DNA of 64,000 nt from positions 235,408 through 299,407 of the forward strand of contig NZ_BLVP01000008.1 of NCBI RefSeq assembly GCF_013340305.1, read 5' to 3'. Position 1 is the first letter of the stretch; each line of letters opens with the position of its first letter. Origin of the DNA: Desulfovibrio psychrotolerans (lineage in GTDB: Bacteria > Desulfobacterota > Desulfovibrionia > Desulfovibrionales > Desulfovibrionaceae). The position numbers and the translations under genes were made by a program. The notes under the pieces were generated by a model. It ran no database searches. It was not told the origin of the DNA and saw only the letters and a list, made by a program, of their open reading frames with translations. Shown here one piece after another: positions 63,365 through 64,000 of the stretch.

Positions 63365-64000
63365 TACGTGATCTGCTGCATGCGTATACCGCTGCGGTAC
63401 TGCCGTTCAGGCTGGGAGCGGCTGTCCTGCCTGCGGCAGAACCGCAGGCATTGCAGACACAGGCCATGCTCGCGGGACGCGTGCGGCAGGCGTTGCGCGT
63501 GGCAGAGCGTGCGGGCAGGCCCCATTTCCTGCTGCTGGGGGCGGGTGACGGGCTGCTGGCCGATGCCCTTGCCGACACGTTGCCGGACGGCGTGACCATG
63601 ACCGTTGTGGAGTTGCAGCCGGAGCGTGTACGGCAGGCCATGCAGCAGGGGCGGCTCGGCTGGTGGCAGCGTGCGGGCAGGCACCGGCTGGTGGCGGATG
63701 CCTCTCCATGGGCAGTGCTGGTGCTGCTGGCGCAGGCGGGTCTGGACCCACGCGCGGCGACTATGATGCTGCATCCGCAGTTGCCGGAAGATGAGCGGGA
63801 GTCCCTTCGCCGGTGGCAGAGGCTGTTTGCGGGGGCGCATGCCGTATTCTGCTGTGCGGACCATCAATTGGGCCATGCTGCGGACAATGAATCGGGCCAT
63901 ACAGCGGGGCACCCATTGAGCCATACGGCGAGTTTGACATTGGGACTTATCGTGCACCCCGATGAGCCGGGGCTGGAAGATTTTTTTGCACAGGTTCCCG
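63361..64000 (+). CDS. Uncharacterised protein with Rossmann-like motif, truncated by window end
   Basis: ATG at 63361 overlaps the glycosyltransferase stop; 213 codons run open to the end. Residues about 55-75 read FLLLGAGDGLLADALAD, a nucleotide/SAM-binding-like glycine motif, followed by VVELQPERV, as in methyltransferases. A repeat of His/Gly-containing segments (about 165-190; DNA 63855-63925) interrupts the fold. Probably a polysaccharide-related enzyme working with the glycosyltransferase, but the family is not assigned. Confidence 0.65.
   Translation, partial: MIRDLLHAYTAAVLPFRLGAAVLPAAEPQALQTQAMLAGRVRQALRVAERAGRPHFLLLGAGDGLLADALADTLPDGVTMTVVELQPERVRQAMQQGRLGWWQRAGRHRLVADASPWAVLVLLAQAGLDPRAATMMLHPQLPEDERESLRRWQRLFAGAHAVFCCADHQLGHAADNESGHTAGHPLSHTASLTLGLIVHPDEPGLEDFFAQVP

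Overview
The window looks like chromosome of a GC-rich sulfate-reducing deltaproteobacterium of the Desulfovibrio group (Desulfovibrionaceae). The evidence is three periplasmic FdhAB-type formate dehydrogenases, the siroheme-dependent (Ahb) haem pathway, an anaerobic cobalamin cluster, an iron-sulfur flavoprotein, a multihaem-type cytochrome start and many PAS/GGDEF sensors. No rRNA, tRNA, CRISPR array, prophage or active insertion sequence was seen.

Layout. 1-8100 is mainly housekeeping: a truncated c-type cytochrome, rlmD, a small membrane protein, rfbA, then rplU-rpmA-obgE-proB-thiD. 8300-10300 is a PAS kinase and REC-PAS regulator. 10480-16000 holds OsmC, an MBL hydrolase, a membrane protein, an NMT1/THI5-PAS-GGDEF fusion and DarP. 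16150-21320 is a minus-strand run: nitroreductase, MBL hydrolase, a TusA-like protein with an in-frame UGA at the catalytic position, iron-sulfur flavoprotein, ComF, then an FMN-dependent glutamate-synthase-like enzyme. 21600-30050 holds a degenerate double GGDEF-TPR protein, an EamA transporter, cbiD-cobL-cobM and a 4Fe-4S protein.

30140-49350 is dominated by formate oxidation. MobB is followed by two tandem copies (4472-bp period) of a small gene-fdhA-fdhB operon, an RND efflux pump with its MarR regulator, then a third small gene-fdhA-fdhB operon. The middle fdhA reads through an in-frame UGA at the catalytic site (selenocysteine), while the other two have Cys. A 73-79-residue protein precedes each fdhA and is conserved at the amino-acid level across all three copies.

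49750-57430 has a transposase-derived protein without catalytic acidic residues, downstream of a TlpA-like thioredoxin, then a binding-lipoprotein/kinase/REC-STAS set and a PAS-GGDEF protein. 57600-61840 is the haem operon ahbC-hemB-ahbD-ahbA. The window closes with a glycosyltransferase and an overlapping truncated gene.

Themes. (1) Selenocysteine use is supported twice: in fdhA2 and in the TusA-like gene, each with a hairpin right after the UGA. (2) Metal-cofactor supply (MobB, haem, cobalamin) lies near cofactor-dependent enzymes. (3) Short tandem repeats with 9-20-bp units recur in intergenic DNA and inside reading frames (ComF, CobM, AhbD, glycosyltransferase), apparently a genome-wide habit of this strain.
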